Shown here: positions 22,920 through 33,880 of the stretch, in pieces
Position numbering within the stretch: position 1 is the first letter of the stretch
Layout: every line of letters starts with the position of its first letter
NCBI RefSeq assembly: GCF_963676685.1
Contig: NC_092354.1
Span: 75,515,327-75,579,326, forward strand
DNA: 64,000 nucleotides
Direction of reading: 5' to 3'
From: Mytilus edulis
Lineage: Eukaryota > Mollusca > Bivalvia > Mytilida > Mytilidae
The notes under the pieces: generated by a model
Database searches by the model: none
Told to the model about the DNA's origin: nothing
The model's input: the letters and a program-made list of their open reading frames with translations, nothing else
Program-made: the position numbers and the translations under genes

Positions 22920-23336
22920 TTTGATGAATGAGACTGTCAACAAAGTGAGAGGTTTAACGCTATAAAACCAGGTTTAATCCACCATTTTCTACATTTGAAA
23001 ATGCCTGTACCAAGTCAGAAATATGACAGTTCTTGTCCATTCGTTTTTTATGTGTTCTGTCATTTGATTTTGCCATGTGATTATTTATTTTCGATTAGAT
23101 TTTCCTCTGAGTTCAGTATTTTTGTGATTTTACTTTTTTTCGATAGGAAAACAACGAAGAATCCGGAAACACTGAAATGTTACAAAAAACAAACGACAAT
23201 GCTACACACACAGAAACGAACTATAAGATAACAACTGCCATTTTCCTGACTTGGTACAGGAAAGTTTAAGAAAACAAATTGTGGGTTGAATCAGCTTTTG
23301 TGACGAGCCAAACCTCGCATTGTAATGGCAATGTTA
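22920..23336. repeat. Dispersed repeats flanking the 1155-bp element
   Basis: AAAGTGAGAGGTTTA ... TTTTGTGATTTTACTTTTT also occurs at 25490-25700 and, in part, at 29640-29820. From about 23180 a second family begins (ACACACAGAAACGAACTATA), also present at 8350. It is cut at 23340 and resumes at 24496. Confidence 0.6.
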
Positions 23337-23340
23337 TATA

Positions 23341-24495
23341 CGGGCCTTTTTCAAAAAATGTGGATTTTCTTGTACAATCAATATTTCTAAAAAAGTGTAA
23401 ATATTTTTATCCAATTTTTAGATACACCATTTAGTTTTTGGTGTGTGTAACAAGTTCCAGCAAATTCAATATGAAATTTAGCTACAGAAATTGCTTCCAG
23501 TGGGTTTCAAAGGGTCCAAAAACCCCAAAAGTGCTTGTACGAAATTGAAAAACTAGTCTTTTTTAAATGCTGGTTTTAATACCCAGCGGAAATTAATATT
23601 TTTCTCTTTGTTATTATAAATATATAGGTATCACTGAAGGTATGTATACACAAATACAGGGAATTATTAGATTTTATTAGCATTTTTTTTTACTTTTCAT
23701 TTCGTACTTAAAAAAATGTCAACTACATAACACAAATGAAATAATGTTGCCAATAAACAACTGATTATATCCCTTGTAACTAAGGAAGTGTTCTCTACTT
23801 ACTCTTCATCCTCTGATGACGTGCTTAAAGTTACAGGATGACATCATTGACTCATTTCATTATAGATTAGTTTTGGTGAGTACAAATTACTCCGTAATTT
23901 TATTCTATGTCAACTTTGTAACGGCAAAAACATAGATAAATTTTGGCATAAATATTTTTTTTTACATAAATCATTCAAAGTCTATAATACTGACTCTAAT
24001 TCAATAAAAACCATTTATCTGGTAGTATTAGGGTCAAGAAAAACATCCAAAAACCACAAATAGGTCAACTACATAACGGTCAACTACATAACGCAGTGAA
24101 TCGTTATGTAGTTGACAAAAAGCGTTATGTAGTTGACAATGCTGAATTAAATTCACTTTAAAATATGTTTCTAAAAAGTGTTAATTTAACCATGTTAACT
24201 GTTTTGAAAAAAGTGTGATGATTTGTATGGAAATATATATCAAGCAAAATGTAAATATTATTAAAAAAAAATTAGGAACCGAAACTAAATCCGTTATGTA
24301 GTTGACATATGTCCCATACTTGTTTCTATGTTATTTTTTAAAATATTTTTGTAGTAACATTTAAGATTGCATATTTTTATTTCAGGTTGTATTGTTGTTA
24401 AACTATTCAATTTCATATATTAAAGTTGAAAATTGAATATTTTTTTGTATTGTTATTTCACAACTGAAATATCCACATTTTTTGAAAATGACCCA
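23341..24495. mobile_element. 1155-bp inverted-repeat element with a multi-copy 15-bp internal motif
   Basis: Imperfect terminal inverted repeats of about 25 bp (CGGGCCTTTTTCAAAAAATG at the left; the reverse complement of the right end is TGGGTCATTTTCAAAAAATG) are bracketed by TATA at 23337-23340 and 24496-24499. The element sits inside another repeat that resumes beyond it. GTCAACTACATAACG occurs at 24064-24078 and 24079-24093. Its reverse complement is at 24102-24116, 24123-24137 and 24292-24306, and a 14-bp version is at 23718-23731. No open frame of note. A non-autonomous DNA transposon is the best reading; the family is unknown to me. Confidence 0.7.
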
Positions 24496-24499
24496 TATA

Positions 24500-26051
24500 A
24501 CACTTAAATGACAAAATTACATGACATGAATACAGTCTAAATAAATGCAAAAACTTTCAGGACAGATAAATACACAAATAAACGATACAATAGTTTCGTA
24601 CATTAGTACATTTCAACATGCTAACCACAGAATAAAAACCTAAGACAGACAGCTTGCAAAAACATCACAACAGAACCCCACACTGTCTGTCACACGACTT
24701 GATCAACGCAGCAAAAGTGACGTCACATGTTAATTTAAAACAAATTGAAATAATTCAAGATAAGGTTTGTACTTATGTTGTTTGAATTGTGTTAGTAATT
24801 AGATAATTAATTATATTACCTAGCTATGTCAATATTTCGTCTAGCACAATCTGTAAAACAAATAAAGATTCCACAGGAACACTCAAATAAAAACAATGAA
24901 AGAACTATTAATCACGGCAACAGTCAAAAAGCTCTACAAAGTTTTAAAAAGTCACCATTTAATTTGAGTACAAAATGTTTAATCGTCTGCTGTTCCTGGT
25001 ATTTTAATCATGCTAGCTGTGTATTTCATACATGATTATATACATGAATGTGTAATCACTATCTTCCATATATTAAATGTTAAGTAGTTTAAATGGTGAA
25101 GTATTATTTCATTATTGTGTATACATGGCAACGTTCTGCAATTTTTAATTGCAAGGAGGGGCATAACATGTCACATATTCCCCAAACTATTTACAAAAGG
25201 TAGCGTTTAATCATTGTAGTGATAATGTAAATAAGATTTAACTATCAAATGGTCATATATAAATTGGGTGGCTTTTGTCTCATTTTTTTTATAAAATTAA
25301 TTCATAGTTTATGCGAGTAAAAGATAGACCACATTATTTCTGGACCACTGTCATATATGGATAAGAAAATGCGAACGTTTGTTCAGAATAAAAATAAAAA
25401 ATAAACACATTCCACAGTATTGATGATTTTATATAGCAAAGTTGAAGTCTATGTTATCTTCAGCTATCCAAAAACGTTGTAATGCACAAAAAGAAGTGAG
25501 AGGTTTAGCTAGCTATAAAACAGGTTCAATCCACCATTTTCTACATATGAAAATGCATGTACCAAGTCAGGAATATGATAGTTGTTATCTATTCTTATGA
25601 TGTGTTTGCGCTTTTGATTTTATAATTTGTTAGGGACTTTCCGTTTTGCATTTTCCTTGGAGTTCATTATTTTTGTGATTTTACAGTTTTTATATTTGAA
25701 AAAAAATCATAGGGCATTAAAGGCATAACCTAACTTTGGAGTGAATTATTCAAATGACATTCATAGTTTCTCATTAAAAATATATAAGTGTTATGTTTGC
25801 CGCTGGAATAAATAATGTTAGTCCTTCAATCTGAAATGCGAAATCTTTTTTTATGGATTGATAAACGATCAAACTGGTGTACACTTTTGTATTTGTATTT
25901 TATTTAGTGCTTTTTTAAGCACGCAATATGATCATTACGATATCAAATGACTTCCTGGTATTGTGTATATTATAAGGTACAAAAATAAACACATTGCATA
26001 TTTTGTTTAAGCTTTAACTTTGATTATACAGAAATACTTTGAAAGGGTAAA
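24500..26051. repeat. Upstream region of C1q gene A
   Basis: No gene seen. 24500-24640 is the tail of the repeat interrupted by the 1155-bp element. 25490-25700 is a dispersed repeat ending TTTTTGTGATTTTAC. From about 25870 to 26051 the sequence resembles the region before C1q gene B (36890-37086), including GCACGCAATATGATCATTA, so the duplicated block includes promoter-proximal DNA. Confidence 0.55.
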
Positions 26052-27426
26052 ATGAAAAATGTATTTATCAGCATATTGTTCATTACTATTCCATTTGTTC
26101 ACGGTGGAAATGACTGCTGCCAAAAAATCGGTAAGTTGTTTATATGGTTCCCGTCACTACACAGTATAACGTTATGCGTGTTTGTAATGTCGATTCGCAC
26201 GATATTTTATATGTTCCACACGTACGTGTTCTTGTACAAAAACAAAGCTTTTTTTTATAATATTACTGGTTATGCAAGTAATTCATCACGTCAAATGTTG
26301 TTTTTGTTTTGTTTTGTTTTACTTAATGTTTGGACATCGTGCTTTTCTACTGCGATGATTTGTATGATTGCATTTATAACTGCTACAGCACTTGTCTTTG
26401 CTAGCTCTGAAACATTGTATATTTTCTTGTAGTGTGTCTAAATTTTAAATGCGACATTTTAAGACTCACAATAACCATATTTTAGGTAAAGCTAAGGCGG
26501 CATTACTAGAAGCGATTGATATTCTGCAGAATACCAACAAACTTCTTGGCGACAGTAAGTTGTAACATGAAGATTTTTTAAAGAAATAAATGTACACACT
26601 GTTTAAAGTGATTAACCAATATAAAGATTTGTCTTTGAGAGACTTACAGTTTTTCAAATAATATTTCTCAGTAGAATTTTATTCATATGTTTTTTCAACA
26701 GAATTTATTGTTTAATTTAGCTAACGTTATTGGAAATATAGGATAGCAATTAAATAGAAATATGTGAAAACATGGTATACAAAAAGGAAAATGTGGATAT
26801 AACAAATAATAGTATATACAAAACACAACAAAGACCACTTTATATTGAGCAGCAAGAACCCAACCAGAAAAAAAGGCTGCTACAGAATTTTAGCAGATGT
26901 AACACTCGTCGTGTTGCTCATTTTATGACAAATGATATACCTTACCTGATTAAAACTTGATCCAAATAAGTAAGTTATTCAATAGAGGTAAATACAATTG
27001 TTTATTGACTGGTTTTTTTTAACAGCAGGCTCTCCGATCCCTTCCAGTAAAATTGCGTTCCACGCAAAATCAACAGCATATGTAAACCTTGGATCGACAC
27101 AGACTGTTATTTTTGACCACGTTATAACCAATATTGGTAAAGCATATAACAAGCATACTGGTCATTTCACTGCACCCTTAAATGGAGTATACGTCTTTGC
27201 CTGTACATTTCTACAAAGTGGAAGTAAGTCTTTACATCTTCAAATTGTACAAAACAGCAGCGAAATATCGAAAGGGCATGCACCAAGCGGTGGAGGAATT
27301 GCAGGATCGATGAATGCCGTAATATATCTGCACAAGGGAGATGTTGTCAAAGTGCGTCATTACCCAGGCAGAGGATCGCAAACTATACATGGCGATTGGA
27401 GTTTCTTTACGGGTTATCTTCTCTAA
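26052..27426 (+). CDS. C1q-domain secreted protein, gene A (three exons)
   Basis: Exons 26052-26130, 26486-26554 and 27026-27426 join to 549 nt (182 residues plus stop), all with GT/AG junctions and matching phases (1 and 1). Residues 1-18 form a signal peptide (MKNVFISILFITIPFVHG), followed by a Cys pair. Exon 2 encodes a short helical linker (AKAALLEAIDILQNT). Exon 3 is a full C1q domain: KIAFHAKST at its start, FDHVITNIGKAYNKHTGHFT, then GVYVFACTF and a closing SFFTGYLL. There is no collagen repeat, as in most bivalve C1q-domain proteins. Such proteins are soluble lectin-like recognition molecules of haemolymph or mucus. Gene A is intact; gene B lies 11 kb downstream. The acceptor of exon 3 is CAGCAG, so a second site at 27029 would drop one residue. 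Confidence 0.88.
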
Positions 27427-30400
27427 TATTTTATTATTAAAAGTTTGTATTTAAAATATTTTTTGCGTATTTTATATAAATAGAATCCAAAGAATTCTTA
27501 GAAACACTCCTTGAAAATAAAAACATTTGAGAGCTTCACAGCTTGATGAATCTTTTCATTTCCTCGAAACACAAAGTTTTCTGGCGAGATCATATCGTTT
27601 TTAAAAACTGTATACGTACCTCATTAGAAAGCATATCTATAAACACGACGGTTGAATACAAGAACTGATTGACTTTGAACATGTTGAATGAAACATAAAA
27701 AAGGTAAAATTAAGAACCTCAATATGAAACTAATGAAATCATATCTTAGAAACTAAATCATGATACATCAGTTATAGAAAACACATTGTTATAAAGACTT
27801 TTTTTTAAACTGTGGTTTAAGATTTGTTTTTACATTGTTTATTTCAGTTATCGAGTAATTTTAAGACACTAATATGATTTTGTTGACTGTTAATCGGGTA
27901 TTCAAAATATGAGAAGAGGTAGACTTGCTGATAAGACAACTATCCTTTAAAAATAATTTAAAAAGACAAACAAATAAAGAATCATGTTGGATGTGTTAGT
28001 CTTACATGTAGATAAATCATTTTTTTTAGTTGTCATTTGCCTTGAACTAGCGGTCCGTATCTGCGAGTGCTATCAGATATGTTATAAGTGTTTTTGTTGT
28101 TTGGAGGGATGTTTAAATACCCTACCATGTCTGGTCTGTAGAATAATGCCAACGAGACAACTCTCCATCTAAGTCAAAATGTGTTAAACAAAAATAACAA
28201 GTGCAGGTAAAAAAAAATATATCTTCAACACAGAGCCAAGTCTCACACCGAACAGCAATGCATGGGTAGTTTTTGTATTTTTCCCCACTTTGCATCGATC
28301 TGATGATTTAAGCCATTTTAAACTGATTTTGATAGTTTGTTCTTATGTTTAATTGTTATCACACTTTGGCAGTTTTCGTGAGAAATAGCGCTTCAAATAT
28401 GTTTAACTGCACATCATGTATGCGGATTTTTGCTGGCATATTTGTTTTCCGTGAATTGTTTTGTTATAAATGAGACCGTTTGTTTTTTCCAATAGAATTG
28501 TTTCAAATTTTCATAACGGGGCCTTTTCTTGCCGAGTATACCATGTGTACGGTATGCGTTTTTTTTTCGATTGCTGAAGGCTTTAGGGTTGCCTTTGATT
28601 GCTTGCATTCACTTTATTATACCTTTTGTAGATAGTTATCTTGTTTGCAATCATATCTCATCTCCTTACTACATTGTTTCATATATAGTTCATCAATATA
28701 CAAAAAACAACAACATACCGTTACGTCAGCTATAACGTAATTCAACAAAAAAATGTGAAATAATTCAAACGAGAAAAACAAACGATCTAATGTATACCAT
28801 CCAATTAAGATTATAGAATCAATCAGTACACATCTTTCGGATTTAGTATCAAAACATACTGAGAGACACATGAAGTTATAAAATGTCAAAATACACGTAA
28901 ACAGTTTTGGCATGGTGTCAAATGATAATTATCAATAAATGAACATATAAAGTAATATATGTTCCGTTATGTTTTAATCTATCAAAAGCGAAATAAGTGT
29001 TTGAAATGATTAAAAAAAATCACACATTTTTACTACGGTGTTATTACTTTACTTTAACAATAAGTTTATTTAAAAGATCAACGAACTTTAATGCGTTCCC
29101 CTCAGTTTTAGTTTAGTTTGTAACACGGATTTGTTATTTTCTGTCGATTTATGAGTTTCGAACAGGGGTACACTACTGTTACCTTTATTTACATTGATGG
29201 TATCTCAATTTCAAGTTTGGACCACATCACTGTAACATTTATAATGTGATATCCTGTTTTCGATAGGAATTCTACAGTAAAACTAAAAACTTATCAAATA
29301 TGTGTATCTTTTAAGGGTCACTAGCTACGAGATAATTAAAAATATATAAACTATGATTTTTTTTAAGTTCAATCAATAATAAAAATGAAATAGTGAAGTA
29401 ATTATCGCTTTTAGCAGCCAGTTTACTTATAGAAACATTGTTAATGTTTTATTCACTTGCAAGTGAAAAACTCAACCTCATTAAATCCGTATTCATGTGC
29501 ACTTTGAGTTACCCCTAGCTTGAGATTGATAACGCATGAATTTTGAGTGTATAGTTATTTAAAGGAAAGGAATGTCAACATTGCAATTGAAACATGCTAG
29601 TTCAGTCCTCAAAAATATTCTTATACAGATACTAAAATACTAAAACCAGGTTCAATCCACCATGTTCTACACAAGAAAATGCCTGTACCAAGTCAGGAAT
29701 ATAACAGTTGTTATCCTTTCGTTTGATGTGTTTGAACTTTTGATTTTGCCATTTGATTGGGGACTTTCCTTTTGGAATTTTCCTTGGAGTTCAGTATTTT
29801 TGTGATTTTACTTTTTATACACACGAAAGGAACCTACTTATTATCCGGGTCATGCCCTGTACATTGTTTGTTTTATACTTTTTATAATTTTGAAAAATAT
29901 TATACATTTTAGTAAAACAAATTTTATAATTTAAGTCAAATCGGTGAACATAAATATGACTGCTTGTGTCCGTTTAAAAGAATTTATTAAAAGTTTGCCT
30001 AAATGTTTTTCTTCTATGGAAACCTTACCTCAAACAAGCTAGACCGCAAAAAGTACTATGAGGAAAAGCAGCGTCCAAAAATGGGAATCAAACAATAGGT
30101 TACGACAAATTTAGGTGTGTGGAATTTATTTGTCGTTACGTTGTTATATCGGTAACTGAACAGCATATTTCCTTTTTTGTTTGTTAATATTCAAAAAATC
30201 TATTGACATTTGTGAAGTTTGATCACAGATATGCAAATATGTTTTTAAAATGTACCGATGTTTATATAATAATGGTGCTGATTCAGAGAGATATTTCATA
30301 TGCGACAATAATCGATAGTATCAAGGAGTGCTGCACACATAGAAACTATCGTTAGGTAACCTTTAGCAGCTTCACATTCCAGCTGACACCGACATTCTGA

Positions 30401-30626
30401 TCTCGATATCAGTTTCTTAAACAAAAGGAGAAGAAATAAAATATTCCAAGGCTAATAATCAAAAGTCGACAAGAAACTGACACACTACATCATGCACATG
30501 AAATGTTCAGTGGTGATATTTAAATAAAGACTGAACACCCTTGACTTACAACCATTCTCTATAGTTTAAATTTTTAACATTGATGCTAACATTTACTTTA
30601 CAATAAAAACAAAAAAGATTTTGAAA
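27427..30626. repeat. Intergenic, repeats and duplicated flank
   Basis: No gene seen. A possible poly(A) signal AATAAA is near 27516. About 27535-27700 resembles 39415-39560 downstream of gene B. 28000-28640 holds reversed pieces of the GTACGG/GAGACAAC repeat family. 29090-29210 is the reversed end of the repeat at 8041. 29640-29820 is the TTTTGTGATTTTAC family. 30110-30430 resembles 42655-42940, another part of the duplicated block. Confidence 0.6.
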
Positions 30627-30820
30627 TTATGTCTTTTTTAAATGAAGCCTGATTGGTGGTTTACAATTATAATTGATACACCATTTACTACACCCAACAG
30701 TACAACATCGTTCTGTTCTCGAACAGTCACGATCCCTATCACATTCTGGATTTTTCATTATAGGACATCCTATGTTTGACCTCAAATGTCTTGGACATCT
30801 CCGTACTCCAAGTGGAGGCG
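30627..30820 (-). pseudogene. WAP-domain exon of a decayed inhibitor gene (copy A)
   Basis: On the minus strand, a TTATTAACAG acceptor leads into an open exon ending in TAA (30629-30627). It encodes APPLGVRRCPRHLRSNIG and on to CKPPIRLHLKKT, with all eight WAP cysteines (CP..C..C..DC..CC..C..C) and close similarity to the last exon of the inhibitor gene at 43332-43513. The exon itself is open, with phase 1 as in its paralogue. However, the expected antistasin exon upstream is damaged at 32424-32455 and no Kunitz or signal exon was found, so the gene is probably dead. An extra Cys in the C-terminal tail (NYNCKPP) is not seen in copy B. Confidence 0.7.
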
Positions 30821-31069
30821 CTGTTAATAATAAAAAAAAACATTGAAGAATATAAGCTTACACAACGGAGGAATATTCGCAATTGCGTACACCTGATAGA
30901 GGGGCTCTAAGAAGATATGGTCATGTCAATCTGTATTTATTGCATCGTTATGCATGCGGGTTTTTCATATTTCAATCCAATAGTAATACAAATTAGGTGA
31001 AATTATATTGAGATCATGTTTCTTGAAAGGGCAAAGATATTCAGTGCAGCTTCATTCACCACATGTTTG

Positions 31070-31570
31070 CTAAGAATAAATGCCACATTTATACACTTAC
31101 GATCACCCATATAACAATAATGAGAACAAATGACACACTAAAACATACACGTCTGGACCAAACTACAATAATGAGGCGAATGAAACAGTATGGTATGCAC
31201 GTTTCAAACCATATTATCATAACTAATAAGGCGAATGACACACTTTGACATACACGTTCCGACCATATTAGTTACATAATGAGAAAAATGACGTACGTAT
31301 AAACTTACACGTTATAACCACATTCATGATATATTGTCATAATAAGAAAAACATATTACGCTAAAACAAACATATAATGATTTTCAACATATATTGAGGC
31401 GAAAGACACTCTATGAAATATACATTTCAACCATATCACAATAAATGATGAGGCGAATTATACTTTTAACATACCCATTTTCACCAATTACCAAAAAATA
31501 TTGAGGCGAATCTCACGCATATACATGCAACCATAGTAATAGTAATAACAAATGACATTCTAAAAATACA
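31070..31570. repeat. Imperfect tandem repeat
   Basis: ATAATGAG(G/A)CGAATGACACAC followed by AACATACACGTTTCAACCATAT recurs about eight times with a period of about 45-60 bp and much drift. A short related stretch is at about 44490-44530 near the inhibitor gene. Confidence 0.55.
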
Positions 31571-31587
31571 TGTTTCAATATAAAAAT

Positions 31588-31660
31588 AAGAAGATGTGGT
31601 ATGATTGGCAATGAGACGACTGCCCACTATAGCTCTAATGAAGCAGATGTACAAATGTAC
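31588..31660 (+). repeat. Dispersed repeat, GAGACGACTGCCC type
   Basis: AGAAGATGTGGTATGATTGGCAATGAGACGAC is the start of the commonest dispersed family in the window (other copies near 42050, 55205, 57985 and 63640). Confidence 0.6.
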
Positions 31661-32423
31661 GATCACCATACTGCTTTCAACCATTGGGAAAACGCATACC
31701 TTTAATTGGTTATAAAAGGCCCTGACATGAGAAAAAACATGTATAAAACGATACAATTGAGAAAACTAATGGTTATAGGTTGCACTTTGCAAATACAGCT
31801 GTTTCTCAAAACACACCTCTTTTGGGGAGTAATTGAATATTCATAGAAAATTAATTTTGTTTACATACTGGTTCCCAGTTATGCTCTCTGTGTTCCATAT
31901 CGCAGAGACAGAACTTGGGAATGTTACCAGTAAATAAACACGTGCATATTGTTTACATTGAAATCTGTGGTAACCTTTCATTCGAGGTAGGGGTAGTTAA
32001 GAAAATTAATGTAAGTTTAAACTCTGAGAAGTTCAGGGCATATAAACGTTGAAAATATGCCGCACAGCCCTTTATTTTGACCTTTGAAAACAATTGTGGT
32101 GCATATGAACTTTCAATTCTAGGATAAGATTTTTTTCAAAACTTCATAGTAAAAGTGGTACAGTTTTAGCCGTTAAAGGAGGTCCTATGGGAAATTGCAT
32201 TGACAATATTTACAGAAATGCAACCTAAACGGGGGCAAAATATGTCTGCTCTGCATGCACCGCATATTTGCTGAGGGTGAATGCCATACTAGTGCAAAAA
32301 TGTTGCAATTTTAGATTTACTATTCAAATCAAAGGCCCTTAAAAAAGCATGACATGCACACATTAATCAATACATCGTGATTTGTAAGAGAAACCTTTTT
32401 TTACTAACATATATAACTTACAT

Positions 32424-32455
32424 CTTCATCGGCATGTTGGACAAACACGTGTATG
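32424..32455 (-). pseudogene. Remnant of the antistasin exon of copy A
   Basis: Minus strand: the last about 28 nt before a GTAAGT donor align with the end of the antistasin exon at 45475-45573 (TGTCCAACATGC is shared). The codon for the last Cys of the domain, TGT in copy B, is TGA here. Upstream the similarity ends where a foldback-type repeat begins (TATGGAACGCCACAGCTGTC). Confidence 0.55.
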
Positions 32456-32885
32456 GAACGCCACAGCTGTCTTATGTGGAACTCTGATGTTATGTTGCTC
32501 TATTATTACTTGATGATAGTTTGTCTTTACATAATATGATTTTGACTTTGCGAATTGATATTTTGATATAACTCAACATGGAATAGTCATTACATAATGA
32601 TATTTCGATATTACATGATATTACATGATATGGTTTCGTATTGACTTGATATAATTGTGTCATTACTTAATATGGTTCTGCCATTACTCGATGTGGTTTC
32701 ACCATTATTAAATGTGGTTATGTCATTAGGCAATGTGCATGATGTGGTTCAAACATTGCTTGAAGTGTTTGTGACATAATGTAATGTAGTTGTTTCATTA
32801 CATGATGTGGTTTAGTTATTTCCTAATATTTCAAGTAATGACAAAACTGTAATAAGTCAATACGAAACCATATCATGTAATATCA
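32445..32885. mobile_element. Foldback-like element with 21-bp tandem repeats
   Basis: 32616-32647 and 32854-32885 are perfect 32-bp reverse complements, with partial pairing continuing inward. The loop (about 32640-32830) is a drifting 21-bp minisatellite (TCATTACTTGATGTGGTT type). The outer left end, TATGGAACGCCACAGCTGTC, is close to the ends of the larger inverted repeat at 59703 and 63318 (TATGGAACGCCATGACTGTC). Confidence 0.55.
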
Positions 32886-33739
32886 ATATAAAAACAGAAG
32901 ATGATTTGTAATTGCCAATTAGCCAACTATCTATCAGGAACCACATGACATGGAAGTTAACATGGTTAGGTTACCGTACGGCCATCAATGTCTTGTATGG
33001 ATATGAAAAAGCAGACTGCAATACAGAAACAGCCCATAATACATATGTTGAACAATAAGGATATTCATTTAAACCCATTTTCAAGGCTATATACATTTTT
33101 AGCTATCCAACATGAATTTACTGCACAGTACATTTTATATTACACAATGTGTTTGGGCTAACATGCGAAAATACACACGATTGAGGAGTGCTGCGTGATT
33201 CAATGTTTTTTCAAAGCCACAATATGATTGTTATGGAAGTCAATTTCTGCCATCGAGATAATATTTGGCTAACATAATTTATCTCGATGGGTTAACACAG
33301 GATTGGTATTTTGACAACTTCTGTTGTTTTATCTCTACAAGTCAGGACTATTTTCAAAATTGTTCTAGAAATGATTTCTAACTGGTCAAGATAACAATCG
33401 AATTATCGTGTTTTTTCGTCAGAAATAATAGTCATGATTGAAGTTTCATGTTTTTAAACAAACAGAACGACCTTGAATTCAATTTTCGAGAAAAAACTCG
33501 AGATAAATCTCAACAACTCATGATATGTTATCCTATTTCTCGAAATAACCGTATCGCTTTAATAATTCTAATAATATTAATAATAAGAAAACAAATTTGG
33601 ATTAAACCAATTTTCTATAAGACTCTCTACATACAATATCAACCATATGAATACAACATAATTAATCTACTATTACACACATGTAAAGAATAGATGTATA
33701 TAAACAAAACATAACAGCAACTAAAAACACCTATAGTAT

Positions 33740-33880
33740 ACATAGTGGCTTAACTTATAAATTTCACACTTTTAATTGATTTGTAAGAATATTTGAATGC
33801 AGATTTACTTTTTGATTCTTTAATTTCACTGGATAGTGAATTCTACACTTTTGGACCACTAAAAGAATAAAGGGCTGCGC
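33740..33880 (-). pseudogene. 3' end of a LINE ORF, separated by an insertion
   Basis: The minus strand reads SGPKV, stop, NSLSSEIKESKSKSAFK, the usual C-terminal end of a mussel LINE ORF2. It continues the LINE fragment at 35650-36561, from which it is split by the 1.76-kb insert. Confidence 0.55.

Noticed and set aside
31070..31570. CRISPR-like array
   Set aside because: The repeats drift in sequence and length and there are no constant spacers. The genome is eukaryotic and the tandem arrays here are minisatellites.
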